Shown here: piece by piece, positions 53,890 to 64,000 of the stretch
Layout: every line of letters begins with the position of its first letter
Numbering within the stretch: the first letter of the stretch is position 1
Source of the DNA: Falciphora oryzae
Lineage: Eukaryota > Ascomycota > Sordariomycetes > Magnaporthales > Magnaporthaceae
Length of the DNA: 64,000 nt
NCBI GenBank assembly: GCA_000733355.1
Contig: JNVV01000051.1
Location: 126,158-190,157 of the forward strand
Direction of reading: 5' to 3'
Translations under genes and position numbers: made by a program
The notes under the pieces: generated by a model
Database searches by the model: none
Told to the model about the DNA's origin: nothing
What the model saw: the letters and a program-made list of their open reading frames with translations, nothing else

Positions 53890-55300
53890 TATCAAAACCT
53901 CCAGCCAGCGTGTAGTGACGAGGAATGCTGCGGGTTGTATTCAGCGTTGCTGGAGATGCGGTTGAGAGACCTTATCGGGCCTGGGATCCAGCGAGCCGCA
54001 GCGCCATCGGGGGCTAATCAGTGGGTTCTGTTGGGCCCTGAGGCTGCTGCTGAAAGCCACCCGTTGTCGGACTGGCACAGGCATTGAACATCCCAGGCAG
54101 GTTTGTGTGCATGGATGGACTGGTAATGTTTAGCTAGCGTCCAATTTCCGTCCCAGTGGCCCGGTTAGCCTCTCCACACACCCTGCAATACCACCCCCAG
54201 CCTACAAACGCCCACGGCGGATGCCCATCCAATCGCACCACGGCCTTGGCAGCTGTCCCGTCTGTGCCACAATCCGCAGATCACGACGCCGCTCCCCGTA
54301 AAAGCGCTACTACAGCCGCCGCGGTCGCCGACCCCCGAGAACTGGCTGTGCCGGTTGATCGAGCGTACAGGCGAAAATCCATCAGCCCATCCAAGGCTAG
54401 CCCACGCGAGGTGACATCTCACGAGAAGAAGCCTGAAACCCTTGGAAACTCAACACGCGTTGCCTTGATTCCTTCATACGAGGAAGGGCCTGAATTGCGG
54501 TCACGATGATGCAAAAACGAAACATCACAAAAAAAAAAAAAGGGTGCCCGTTTACCCGCATTCCAAAACATCCATCCTCCACGGTCCTTAGGCCCGCCTA
54601 TGCCGACCAGCTGCTCGACAGCGCGGGCGTCGGGGGCGCCTTCGAACTGGTCCGGCTCCGGCAGCCCCGCGGCGTTTTCCGTCGATGCCTGCCCGGGCCA
54701 ACACGGTGGCGCACCCACCACCCACCGCCCCCTAGCGCCCGTGGGTTTTGGTCCAGACGACGCCCGTGCGGTCCGCGAGCTCGCGGACGCGGTCGAGGCA
54801 GACGCCTACGCTTTGCGCTGCTGCACTGGGCCGGCGCCGCCGACTGGGATAGTTAGACCGGAGTATGCAGATGAAGAGCCGGGGATGTGCCGAGAGCCCC
54901 AGGGAGAGGGAGGCTGACTCCCGGTTGCTTTTTGCGCCAAGGTGATGTTGCCGGTGCCGAAATCGTCGCCGCCGTCCGCTTCATTGATGTTGTCGTTTGC
55001 CTTCGGGGATGCTCGCCCTGTCGCCCTGTTGCTCTTGCTCCTGCTGCTGCATAGACCATGAACGACGACGGCCGTCCGGGCTGTCGACGTCGGCGCCCCC
55101 GTCATGGTTGCTTTTGTCGTTGGAGGGTCATGTTGACTGCCGCTCCTGTTTTGGCGTGGCGGCGATGGCGGTGGCGTCTCGTCGATAGGGCTGCTGCGGG
55201 TGCATTCTTGTGGCAGGGCTGGTCGCGTTGCGCTCGGATTCACTGATGGGCACGTCGGCGGCCGTGGTGCTTCGAGCTGCCGCTCCTGCTGCTGCCGATC
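53890..55300. other. No supported gene
   Basis: A short plus-strand frame at 54600-54660 (ADQLLDSAGVGGAFELVRLR) may be a gene fragment. A 13-base A run lies at 54528-54540. Nothing else recognised. Confidence 0.35.
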
Positions 55301-56653
55301 TCACTCGTCGTCTTTCCCCCGAGGGGTTGGCGAGGCCGATGCCGCTGCTGCTGCTGCTATGTCTCCCTCACCAGCTTGCCGTGCCCTTTCGTTTGCCGCT
55401 CGAATGAAGTTGTCCCGGTGCTGCTTCGCCAAGTCGCGGGCGTTCCTGAACGCGGTGGCGCCTTGGACGAAGGTCTCACGGCTGTCTGTCATGCCGAACG
55501 ACCTCAGTTGAGTCATGTGGTACTCCGGCTGTCCTCCGGGAGTGGTCGGCTCGGTGAGGTGGTGGGCATAGAGCTGAAGAGTCCCGGTCCCGCCGTGGTA
55601 GGTCGAGCTGAAAGTGTACGGTCTCCCGTCATAAACAGGCTCGTTATTGCCGTAGTTTTGCAGGCTGTGTATGCCGCGGGATCCAATCGCCCCGTCGTAG
55701 CGTGCTCGTCTTTGCGCCACGGCCGAAGACCCATCCGGTCCCTTGATTTCTGTGAAAAAGTTCGGAACAAGGGGCTTGTCCTCCGTGGTTGACGGGACGA
55801 TGTAGTGGCTGAGCCCGCCACGGGCGCGTGGATTGAGGTCTCCGGGATTCGCGCCATAGTAGAAGTCTGGTTTGGCCCGTGCTATGCCGCCGTCCGTAAG
55901 CGGGTCCAGGTTTCCAAACACCGTATGTCTAGCGCATGGGTGGTTGGCGTGCAATGAGCCGGCGATGGTGGGGATGACACCAGCTTTAACATCCTCCTTG
56001 TTTTTGGCTTTGGAGTTGGCGTCCGCGAATTCCTCGAATGCGCCATCAGAGAAGTTGGACGGCGATAATGAGAGCCTTCGGACAGCCAGCGCCTCCATTA
56101 TGTCCCTTCGGTCGTCCCCCTTTAGCTTTCGCGATCCGTGCAGCGGGTGGATGGAATGGTCGGATAAATGCTGCTCGAACGCAGGGTGATAGACCGTGAT
56201 GGGTTTTTTGGGTTTGGTCGGTCCCGGGGTCGACGCAAAAGTCGTTGGATTGGTGCTCATGTCGCAGGTTGGTCGGTGGCAAGTCGGTTCGGGGTACCCC
56301 CGAAGGTCGCACAAATCTGGGCCGCCGTGCTTTGCAAATCGAGCCAGCTCTCTGGTGGCCGCCGGTGAGAGGCTTGGCGCAAGGTCTGTTGGAGGCGGCG
56401 GAAAGGAGAGTCGGGTCTTGTTTCGCCGTTGGAGCTCGTCTAGGGCGTCGGCGATCAGTGGGATCTTGGAGAGTCGGTCCCAGAACTCGGGCGGATGTCG
56501 CCAAGTGACAAGATAATTGTCGGGATCTCTGTCGTCCTGTCGTCTCTTCTTCTGTGGCAGGTCTCGCAGGGGCTCGTCGGCGCGTCGTCTCCCGTTTTGT
56601 GGTGCCGCCATGACCGGCACCAGCGCAGACTGAGGTTTAAGAGAGAGGGACAT
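55301..56653 (-). CDS. PD-(D/E)XK-like protein (DUF7924-type)
   Basis: Intronless 450-residue frame, ATG at 56653, no disruption. After a basic, NLS-like lead (PQKKRRQDDRD), residues 45-230 are helical. A conserved core follows: ARAKPDFYYGANPGDL (candidate first acidic residue), NFFTEIKGPDGSSAVAQRRA (E-x-K), then DGAIGSRGIHSLQNYG, YDGRPYTFSSTYHGGTGTLQ and ATAFRNARDLAKQHRDNFI. The D...ExK pattern and layout match a large fungal family regarded as nuclease-fold proteins of unknown target. A low-complexity Ala/Ser/Pro tail ends in GKDDE. A DNA-acting role is an inference from fold. Confidence 0.75.
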   Translation of the reverse strand: MSLSLKPQSALVPVMAAPQNGRRRADEPLRDLPQKKRRQDDRDPDNYLVTWRHPPEFWDRLSKIPLIADALDELQRRNKTRLSFPPPPTDLAPSLSPAATRELARFAKHGGPDLCDLRGYPEPTCHRPTCDMSTNPTTFASTPGPTKPKKPITVYHPAFEQHLSDHSIHPLHGSRKLKGDDRRDIMEALAVRRLSLSPSNFSDGAFEEFADANSKAKNKEDVKAGVIPTIAGSLHANHPCARHTVFGNLDPLTDGGIARAKPDFYYGANPGDLNPRARGGLSHYIVPSTTEDKPLVPNFFTEIKGPDGSSAVAQRRARYDGAIGSRGIHSLQNYGNNEPVYDGRPYTFSSTYHGGTGTLQLYAHHLTEPTTPGGQPEYHMTQLRSFGMTDSRETFVQGATAFRNARDLAKQHRDNFIRAANERARQAGEGDIAAAAAASASPTPRGKDDE

Positions 56654-57489
56654 TCGGGGGTAGTAGTACCAGGTCTGGGAAAGCCTTCAAGAACAGCCCG
56701 GCATACGCGCGCTATTGTGGTGTTGGCCAACAAAGAACTAAATAAGCTGCCCAACTTCTACATTTCCGGCCATTCAAGGATACCGGCACACGCCAAAGTT
56801 AGCTACATTCCATTGAAAGGAGGCTTACATTCCATCAAATGGATGCTGCCAGCACCGCGTCATGGCGACAAAGCCGAGGGCGAATTTTACGCCGAACTCC
56901 GCCGCTGGCATGACGGCGTTGGCCTTTTCGTCGCGGGCAAGGCCGACGGGATCTCGCGCTGCATGCAGCACCTCTCCGACTGCGCCAACAACACCCCGCG
57001 CCGGCAAACAAGGACAAGGCGCGTTGCCGAAGCTGAAGGAAAGCTTCGAGGCCACGAACTTGCAGGAGTTGGGGCAGAGACCGATTAAGAAGAGCCTGGA
57101 AAGTTAGGGGACACTAGGATAATACGGAAGACTAGCGGGGCGACGCTGTGACGTAGCCCGATTGCGTGCATAAGCCCACAGTCAGGCGTCGGCGGCAGCG
57201 CGCATGCACACACGGGTGGCCCCGGCCCGCTACTGCCACGCCGCCACGCGCGCCTCGCAGAGCCTGGCCGCCCGCGTCGGGCTGATTTCTGACGCTCCAG
57301 AGGCAGCGTACTGCAATAGGTGCCAGACACGCGGTGCTCGCGGCGGCGCCGATAAACAGCCAGACGCTCCAACGATGCCGACCCGCCGCTTGGCAGGGAC
57401 GGGGGTTACAGACCGGGCTAAGGAGAATAGTCGTCGTCAGCTAGTCCTTTTTCTCCTCACCCTTCACCAGTCGTTCTTCACTTTAACCT
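56654..57489. other. No firm gene
   Basis: Plus-strand 56495-57088 is open and its end (GDKAEGEFYAELRRWHDGVG) looks protein-like, but no start, domain or splice sites could be fixed, and a second frame here is equally open. Confidence 0.3.
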
Positions 57490-57600
57490 ATACGCCAGGG
57501 CGTTGTGAGCGCTGCGGGTGGTGGTGATGCGTTCGTCCGGCGAGTGTGCCGGAAAAGGGGTAAGGCCGGGTTTGGGCGGGGGGTCCTCGGGCCTGAAAGG
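57490..57600 (-). repeat. LINE-like tail fragment
   Basis: Matches the part of 29300-29400 around CGCCAGGGCG and GGTAAGGCCGGG, in the same orientation. Short and diverged. Confidence 0.5.
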
Positions 57601-57826
57601 GGAGGGAGCCAGGCGCTCTTGCCCGCCTCGAACACACTCTTCTTCATCTGGTCATTTTATTACTTGTTTGTCATAAACCAACCATCGTAAGGCCTTCGGG
57701 TTTCGCAGCAAGTCACGCGTCAAGGCTGCAACCCCCAACAAGGGCTTAAGGCGCTCAATGATTGGCTGGATACAAAAACGGCTGCTCGTCCCCAAGCGGA
57801 GCACGCACCCGACTGCATCAGGCTTC

Positions 57827-58625
57827 CTAAATCCTGGGAAAGCCTTGTCGCCTTAGCAAGTGGTAGGACATCAAAGTCCAGATTTGACGGCAAGTGATCG
57901 ATGGCAGAGCAGATGTTTGGACGCCGCGCACCGGCGGGGAACCGTGTTGGCTGGGCGGTGGGCCAGAGTTAGAGGGGTGGGGGCGGAGCGAGGCGTGCTC
58001 CCCGAGGGTCGTCACAGCAAGCATGAGGATGACACTGCCAGTGCGGTTTTCTGTGTTGTGAGCACGATCAAGATGACGGTCAATTGAATCCTATGCTATC
58101 CACCCGCCAACACCTCACGGCCCTTCCGGGCCTTATCCTCTCCTCCTCTTCGGCTCACCGAATGAGGCACCTGGAGTGACCGCTTGCTGCTTGGCATTGC
58201 TCGACTGGCTGCCTCGCTCATAAAAGCGCAGCTGGCATCTGACTGCATCAAGTTCCCCAAATCCTGGGAAAACCCGGTCGCCTCGGAAAGTGGCGGGACA
58301 TCAAAATCCGGATTTGACGGCAACCGATCGATGGCAGAGCAGATGTTTTTGAAGTGAGCGGGCATCCATGTGTCGTAAACGTTTTTCGTAAATCGATACG
58401 CCGTCCATTTGTCCCTTCCGTCGAGCGCAATGAAAGAAAAATTGTGGATCGGGTGCCGGTAGTACTTGGTGTTTTTTTTTTTAGTTATTACCGGTTCGGG
58501 TTTGGGTTTGGGTCTAGGTCTGGGCTGGCCTCGAGTTCGTGTTCGATTGATTGCATTGCTTGCGCTTGCGACCTCAGCTCTGAACAGGCGCCGGTGAATG
58601 CTGTGACCCAAGTTAGCTTGTGAAC
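57827..58625 (-). pseudogene. C-terminal exon fragment with a duplicated copy
   Basis: 58450-58096 encodes HNFSFIALDGRDKWTAYRFT, then DTWMPAHFKNICSAIDRLP, DFDVPPLSEATGFSQDLG and a stop. About 57827-57920 is a second, decayed copy of the ICSAIDRLP...GFSQDLG segment, roughly 420 bp downstream in the direction of transcription. The segment resembles what I recall as C-terminal sequence of DUF7924-type proteins, such as the one at 55301-56653, but this link is from memory of the family and not certain. No start seen. Confidence 0.45.
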
Positions 58626-58869
58626 CAGATAATACGAAGAACAGAAGGCATACTTGTGGTGGATGGCGTAGTTGGATGCGGGCGGTTGCGTTCGGCGCGC
58701 CGGGTTGCGCGCTTGGTTGCGCGCTTTCGCACGAGCCACTCACCAACGGCTGGCCGTTGCAGGGCCGCTTGGATGGGTTGGGCACTCAGAAGGTGGCCGA
58801 GAGGCCGGGGGTAGGGGTAGGTATGGTATTCGGCTGGCGTGGGAGTAGGCCCGGCGGCCGTGCAGGTAC

Positions 58870-59140
58870 TGGAGATCAAGGCCCTAAACCGCCGTGTCAC
58901 CCTCGTGTTCGGGATCCGGAATATGCTACAGCGGCCGCCCGGCGATGTGGCCATTGCGCGGCAGACGAGTCGGGAGGGTGGGGACATCCTTCAGAATGAT
59001 GGAGGGAACCCCTACGCCGGCCGGAAAGACGTGAGCGGGGAGCGATTTGGCGCGCTCGAGGAACGCGGTCCATGTTGCCCGACCATCCCGAAACGCGCGG
59101 TCGATGACCGCCGAGGGGGGGTATCAAAGGGTCGTCGTCG
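58870..59140 (-). pseudogene. Unrecognised gene fragment
   Basis: The minus-strand frame has AFRDGRATWTAFLERAKSLP and VGVPSIILKDVPTLPTRLPR, then a stop. Protein-like, no family recognised. 59141-59722 holds nothing supported. Confidence 0.35.
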
Positions 59141-59722
59141 CCGTCGTCCACGCCGATCAACGAGCTGCTGTTGGTGCTGCTGGTGCTGCTGCTTTGCGAA
59201 GTGCCCTCCTCCTCCTAATTAAGTTCGCTGTGCATTAATTCCTCCGTTTCGTCAAACGCACCGCGACTAACCGTTTTCGCTAAGACTACAGCAGCCTTAC
59301 CGGGTTTTCGAGAAGCGTGGGCAAGTAGGAGGTCTATACCCAAAGCGGCCCATGTGTGCCCAATCTCGCTGCTACTTTGTTCGCTGGCTCTGGACGCCAG
59401 GTGGTGCTCCACGATGCAAGCGTCGAGCCACTCAAAGACGGTTTGGAGAATCCATTGGCGCTAGAGCGACCGCTTGGCCGACCCAGATTGGTACCTAACC
59501 ACAAGCCAGCTGCGCGCCCAGCTGCGTTTTGCTGCCACACCGGCTGTCTTCCTCTTCCTAGAGATAAACGCCGACAGCTCCCCCTCTCTTCAATCGGAAG
59601 GATCACTCGAGATAAAAGCTCTACTTTCAAGAGCCTGTGCCATAAACCTGCCCGCTTAGCCCTGTCCCGAAGCAAAACTGGCGCAGCTGCCCATTGAACC
59701 CTCACTACGGAACGCTCAGAAG

Positions 59723-61513
59723 ATGCCCGCGAGGTATTCATACAAGCCATTGCGCCGTGGTTGCATCCGCATCTTCGAACTGTGGCCTGGATCAGGAAAT
59801 CAGCCTCTCTACGGCCAGCTCGTCGAGACGTCCAGCTACGACCACGACTACCCCTGGGGCACTTACGATGCGCTTTCCTATAGATGGGGCGGCGAGTCCG
59901 AGCCGGGCCAGATCTTTCTTCACCCTACCCCCTCGAACTCCGCTAAAGAGGAGGACATTGAGACGACAACCCTTAGCATCAGGAAAAATCTTGACGCGGC
60001 GCTGCGGCAGATTAGACACCGGTTCTCGAAAAGACGTGTTTGGATCGACGCAATTTGCATCAACGGGGGCAACAAGTTCTCCTCATGCGTGAGATATACG
60101 AGAGTGCCGCACAAACCGTCATCTGGCTTGGGGAGGACGACGAAACTACTGTAGGCGCCCTTGAATGTATCGACGCCTTGCAGGCAGCCAGCAACCGCGC
60201 ATGTGACCCGGATCTGAAGGAATTCGGGCAACTGCTCTCGAGACCGTGGTTCTCCCGCGTGTGGGTGCGGCCGGAAAACGATCAGTTGGCCCAGGTTGGT
60301 CAGAGCCTGCTCGACCGCCCAGGAACTCAATCTCGATATTGGCTATCGGAATCACGAGCCGCTCTACACCTCGGTTCTCATCATGGAGGATTTCCGGGTG
60401 TCTCGCTTTCCTGCTTATAGTCCCCTGGAGACCACAATTCCAGAGGAATTTGCGGGTGATACGAAGATACGCAGGTTCAAAGACTTAGCCTTGCCGAAGT
60501 TACACATCACACTGCTGACGCTTCGTTAGGCGGAGGCAACGGATCCGAGGGATAAAGTCTACGCGCTTCTCGGCCTGTCATCTGGCTTCTGGAGGGATTA
60601 CCCGACGCCCGACTATACCTTATCACTGCTGCGCGTGTATTCAAGGACGGCCGAGGCCCTCAGCACGATGGGTGGGGTCATCCGCAAGCTCGGGTTTCTG
60701 AGCTTCGTACAGCACGAGAACCGAAATCTGGAAGAAAGCAGCCTACCATCGTGGATTCCCGACTGGAGGACTGAGCTGCACGCGCCGTGGCTGATGGCCA
60801 ACTCCGGCTGTCAAGTGCCAGAGTGGGGAGAAAACCCGCTCGTTGAGTTCCCTGGGATGAAGGGTGATGATCAGCAGGCGCTAGTTGTGGAGGGGGTACT
60901 CCTGATGAAGATTGCTGTGCTAGGCTCGCAGGCTGGCGCGAACGCAGCGACGCTTCCTTCCGAGATCCTAGGACGGCTCCCAAATCCGTACGGCTGCGGC
61001 TGGGAGATGGCGTTTGCAGAGGGGCTCGGCGATCCAGGGGACAAGGCTTTTCGGGGGACGCCTGTGCCGTCGGCGGACTGCAGATGCAAGATGCCTTTCT
61101 GGCAATGGAAGCACCGGTGCAGTGCCGACGAGCCGTCCCAAGGTTTCGAGGGTGTATCGGAGACGGCTCGGCGAGACTTCGAGCTGCTGGGCCTCACAGG
61201 CAGGGTAGGTCCGGACAAGGTGGACTGGGAGCAGGTCGATGTGCTCGGGAATGGCGGCATAAAGTATGGGAGGCGGCTGTTAGTGACGGACTTGGGCTTC
61301 CTCGGCCTCGCGCCGCTAGCGAGTGTGGTAGGCGATGAGATATGCTTCCTGGATGGAGGTGATGTGCCTTTTGTAGTCAGGAAAGAGGATAAGGGGCTCG
61401 GAGGGCAGCTTCGATTTCGGCTTGTCGGTGAGTGTTACGTCTTTGGGATCATGGATGGGGGATTTCTTACTGGGCTTGGTCCGGGAGGGCGAATAAAGAT
61501 GGGACTGTTTTAG
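59723..61513 (+). pseudogene. HET-domain gene, inactivated
   Basis: ATG 59723 starts MPARYSYKPLRRGCIRIFEL. HET blocks follow: YDALSYRWGG, then RRVWIDAICIN at about 60060. Here a small deletion shifts the frame, and QQVLLMREIYESAAQTVIWL with RPWFSRVWV continue in the next frame. A further shift near 60265 and a TAG at 60527 (CAG expected) precede EATDPRDKVYALLGL, the third HET block. The rest to 61513 is open, about 290 residues of the usual variable HET C-terminus. HET proteins mediate vegetative incompatibility and cell death; this copy cannot make a full protein. Confidence 0.85.
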
Positions 61514-61659
61514 ACCGGATTTACACCCCGACATTGAACTATATGGGCCTGGAAGAAAATTCGGTCTTACGAGTGTCAGCTTTTCCTCTCTACTTTATCC
61601 CCCACAGACGCGGGAATCAACGTCTGCCTAATGCTGCGGTCATGGTGGACTAGGCGTCT

Positions 61660-61840
61660 TGGCCGGAAGCAATCGCTTGCCGAATCTTGGGACGCAGTGG
61701 CCGAGATGCCGCATCTGGCGTTGGCGTAGACGAAACCCATCTTGGCCGATCGTATCTCCCACTCGGTAGAATCGCCTTGGACGATGCATAGCGAGTCGAT
61801 CCAGAGGTACCGAATGCCGAGCTTGCAATAAAGGCAGCAG
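61660..61840 (-). pseudogene. Second HET-domain fragment
   Basis: About 60 residues on the minus strand: KLGIRYLWIDSLCIVQGDS, then GFVYANARCGISATASQDS and SDCF, the central HET block. Different in sequence from the HET gene to its left and in opposite orientation. The rest of the gene is missing on both sides. Confidence 0.75.
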
Positions 61841-62250
61841 AAGTGGACGATAAGGGTTGGAATAGACGAGCAGGCGGGGGTCAGCGGCGGGCATGGTGGG
61901 CGGGGTGCAGGATGGCGATCCGGAGGGCGACGGTGGACACGATTCGCCCGGCGTGGTGCCAGGCGAAGAAGCAAAGACGTCCGTTGGTTGCAACAAGCAT
62001 GCGCCAGCTCAAGGTTGGCGGACCCACAGGCTCCAATTGGCTCAGAAGCGAAGAGACAAAGGCGAGATGAGTCACCTTCGCCAAGATTGATGAAGAGCTG
62101 CTGCTGTCGTTACAAGACCCTCAAATACCCCACCACAGTGAACGACGTCCATCGAAATCATCTAGCGTCAGACCGGCCACCGTAGTCTCCAAAACATCCA
62201 CCTTTGACCGAATAAGGGATCCAAGATTACAAGAATGTGACCCTCCATAC
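61841..62250. other. No supported gene
   Basis: Only short overlapping frames between the HET fragment and the reductase-like fragment. Confidence 0.35.
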
Positions 62251-62425
62251 TCATATAGAGAGGTCCACTGCGGAGAACAGCTCCCCCACCTCCCGCCCGT
62301 ACGTCTTGACTGGTCCTGGGTGCTCCACAGACACGCCGTCGCGCACGCCGGCGCGCGGATGTGGCCCAGCAGCGGGCCGATCCCGGACCCGGTCGCGACG
62401 ATCTTCAAGCTTGACGTTGTTTGGC
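62251..62425 (-). pseudogene. Reductase-like (FNR/NAD-binding) fragment
   Basis: The minus strand has LKIVATGSGIGPLLGHI (nucleotide-binding GSGIGP), CLWSTQDQ and, after one missing base near 62310, VKTYGREVGELF. This is the nucleotide-binding lobe of a ferredoxin reductase-like domain as found at the end of some fungal membrane/NRPS-like proteins. A stop at 62251 and no upstream domain: a scrap. 62426-63145 holds no supported gene. Confidence 0.5.
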
Positions 62426-63145
62426 TCCTCCACCTGGCAGCGCATCGCGGAGCTCGGACAGAAACGGGTCAGGGGGGCTGAGGGCTGCAGGGGTGGCCTG
62501 GCCGAGGTGAATGGGGTGGGAACGGCACGCTCTGGGGGCCTTGGCAGACCCACTTTATCTCGATCGCGCCTCACCTTGATCCACACAGTGCCCGCTGACC
62601 GGAGTGGAATCAGGGCAATCAGTTCCTTCCTGGTCTGCACACTCGCCGTCTGCCGCCTTCCTGGCCACCCAGCGCTCTCCCAACACCCGAGCCTCGTCTG
62701 GTCACCCTCTAGTCAAGTCTCTAAAAAATAACAAATAATACCCGAGATTCGCTGGATACCGACCCAACTACTGATTTAGCCCCTAAAAGCTTATGTTTTC
62801 GGAAGAGAGGGGTCAAAAAACAGGGGGTCCCGTGACCTAAAAAAACGGGCGCCTCTTTTCCTCCGTTAGTGCCACAGAACCGTTCCGGCCGCAAGTGCGG
62901 CACAGCGGCCAATCGAGCACTGCAGCGGGGGAAATGACGAGCTGAGGATGCCCTGCGATCCGCTCCGCGTGCTGCGACGAAGAATGCGGCTGTTGATCGC
63001 CGTCGATCATGGCCACGGGCGCCGAGCGGCGTGTGCTACAGGGCCATTCGAGCTCGGTCTACATGTGGCTGGCACGGCCCTGTAAGGAGTCAGGTGCCGA
63101 AAACGGAAACTCGGACTGCACTCGACGAGATGTGTGAATTCAGAT

Positions 63146-64000
63146 CTAACTTTGGAGTTGGCCGGCCTCACGCCCCTTACCCAGCCTCACCTCCCGATAG
63201 AACTCTCCCTCCGCCACACCCGACACCCCCTCTCCAACGGCTCAATCACATCCACACACACACCCCTGCCCAAAACCCCATATCCTCCCAATCCGCCAGC
63301 TTCGCCTGCCCCCAATCACGCCCCGAATACACAGCGACGCCGCACGGTCATATAGCTCCGGCATGGGATCCACGTCGGCCGTGTCGTCCAGCCACTCCAG
63401 CGCCGCCGCCAGGCGCTGGTAGTACCCCCCTCCAGTCGCGGCCAGGCGGGATTCAAATGGGGACTGGTGCCAGAGCTCGAGGAGGAGGATGCCCAGCTCG
63501 AGGAGGGTGGTTTTGGCGTCGATGACGCCCGGGGAGGTGGGAGCTGGGCTGCTGGTTTCGAAAGTGAGGGAGATGAAGGGCTGGTTGAGGTCGGGTGCTT
63601 CATGGGCGGGGGCGAACCCCTTGGTTGCTGCTTGCAGGAGCGGGCGGACGGGGAAGTAGAGCTCGTGTTTGGGCCAGGGCTTCTGTAGCCAGTGGGTTTG
63701 GAACAGCTGAAGGAGGTTGGATGCCAGCCGGAGGGCGAGCAGCATGCGGAATTTGAGCGGGGTTTTGTGGGCTGCGGACAGGAGCGCGCTCAGCGCGATT
63801 TTGTTTCTGCTGACCTTGGTGAAGGGGGTGGTCACGGCGCTGTTGCCGCAGGATACACCGATGCGTTGCTGGTGCGTCAGGACGAAGCAGGCGCCCTGAG
63901 GCACCCCGAATCTGCTTGGGGCCTCGAGCACGCCACAGATGTTCTCGATGGGGAGGACATCCGGTGGAGTCCGGGGCGGGGTCAGTGGTGCCTCGAACGT
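63146..64000 (-). CDS. DUF7580-like protein, 3' part (runs off the window)
   Basis: The frame is open from the right edge. It shows a Pro-rich lead (APLTPPRTPPDVLPIEN), RNKIALSALLSAAHKTPL, MLLALRLASNLLQLFQTHWL, ELYFPVRPLL and LLELGILLLELWHQSPF, the order typical of the DUF7580-like C-terminal domain of fungal proteins linked to prion-like and incompatibility signalling. Near 63313 the frame changes; one extra G in the run GGGGG would continue it into AKLADWEDMGFWAGVCVDVI and EPLERG to a stop at 63146. Either a recent frameshift or an assembly error. Confidence 0.65.

Noticed and set aside
1..64000. Starship-type giant transposon or viral integration
   Set aside because: No DUF3435 captain recombinase, no matching long termini and no viral replication genes were seen.

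Overview
The window is a repeat-riddled stretch of a filamentous ascomycete genome, probably Sordariomycetes. Reasons: short GT-AG introns (56-180 bp) with CTAAC-like branch sites; fungal families such as Clr5, HET, NACHT-ankyrin, Zn(II)2Cys6, a DUF7580-like domain and Fot/pogo transposons; and many transition-type premature stops (CAG to TAG, CAA to TAA, TGG to TAG) in transposon copies, as expected from repeat-induced point mutation (RIP). Two assembly gaps lie at 23221-23756 and 41606-41703. Intact genes are islands among transposon debris and pseudogenes.

Layout. 1-8.3 kb: a complete but decayed 7.9-kb Ty1/Copia retrotransposon on the minus strand (301-bp LTRs, CAATT target duplication), with a spliced antisense accessory ORF between RNase H and the 3' LTR; its right flank is a Fot transposon end. 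9.0-13.1 kb: an LTR relic, a Clr5-domain gene and an M24-peptidase pseudogene. 13.6-14.5 kb: LINE-like tails. 14.8-16.6 kb: a tiny secreted-protein candidate and a good Y3-like secreted lectin gene. 17.5-18.9 kb: a NACHT-ankyrin pseudogene. 19.1-22.85 kb: two nested Fot/pogo elements; the outer is mutated, the inner has an intact transposase and perfect inverted repeats. 23.7-29.5 kb: fragments of a LINE, a Zn2Cys6 factor, Copia RT, tyrosinase and a kinase-like gene.

30-44.5 kb is the best-preserved and most interesting part. A large minus-strand NLR can be spliced across seven exons into at least 2,059 residues: a degenerate alpha/beta-hydrolase domain, a degenerate NACHT, about 25-30 ankyrin repeats and a C-terminal SPRY domain. 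Next come an uncharacterised 302-residue gene and, 513 bp away in divergent orientation, a multi-exon intracellular subtilisin-like protease. NLR, unknown protein and protease side by side suggest an incompatibility or cell-death module. This is inference, by analogy with the Podospora HET-Q1/HET-Q2 gasdermin-protease pair.

44.5-64 kb mixes an intact acyl-CoA thioesterase and an intact PD-(D/E)XK-like (DUF7924-type) protein with decayed helicase, kinase, HET (two), reductase and unknown fragments. It ends in a DUF7580-like gene that runs off the right edge. No rRNA, convincing tRNA, CRISPR or bacterial operon was seen.
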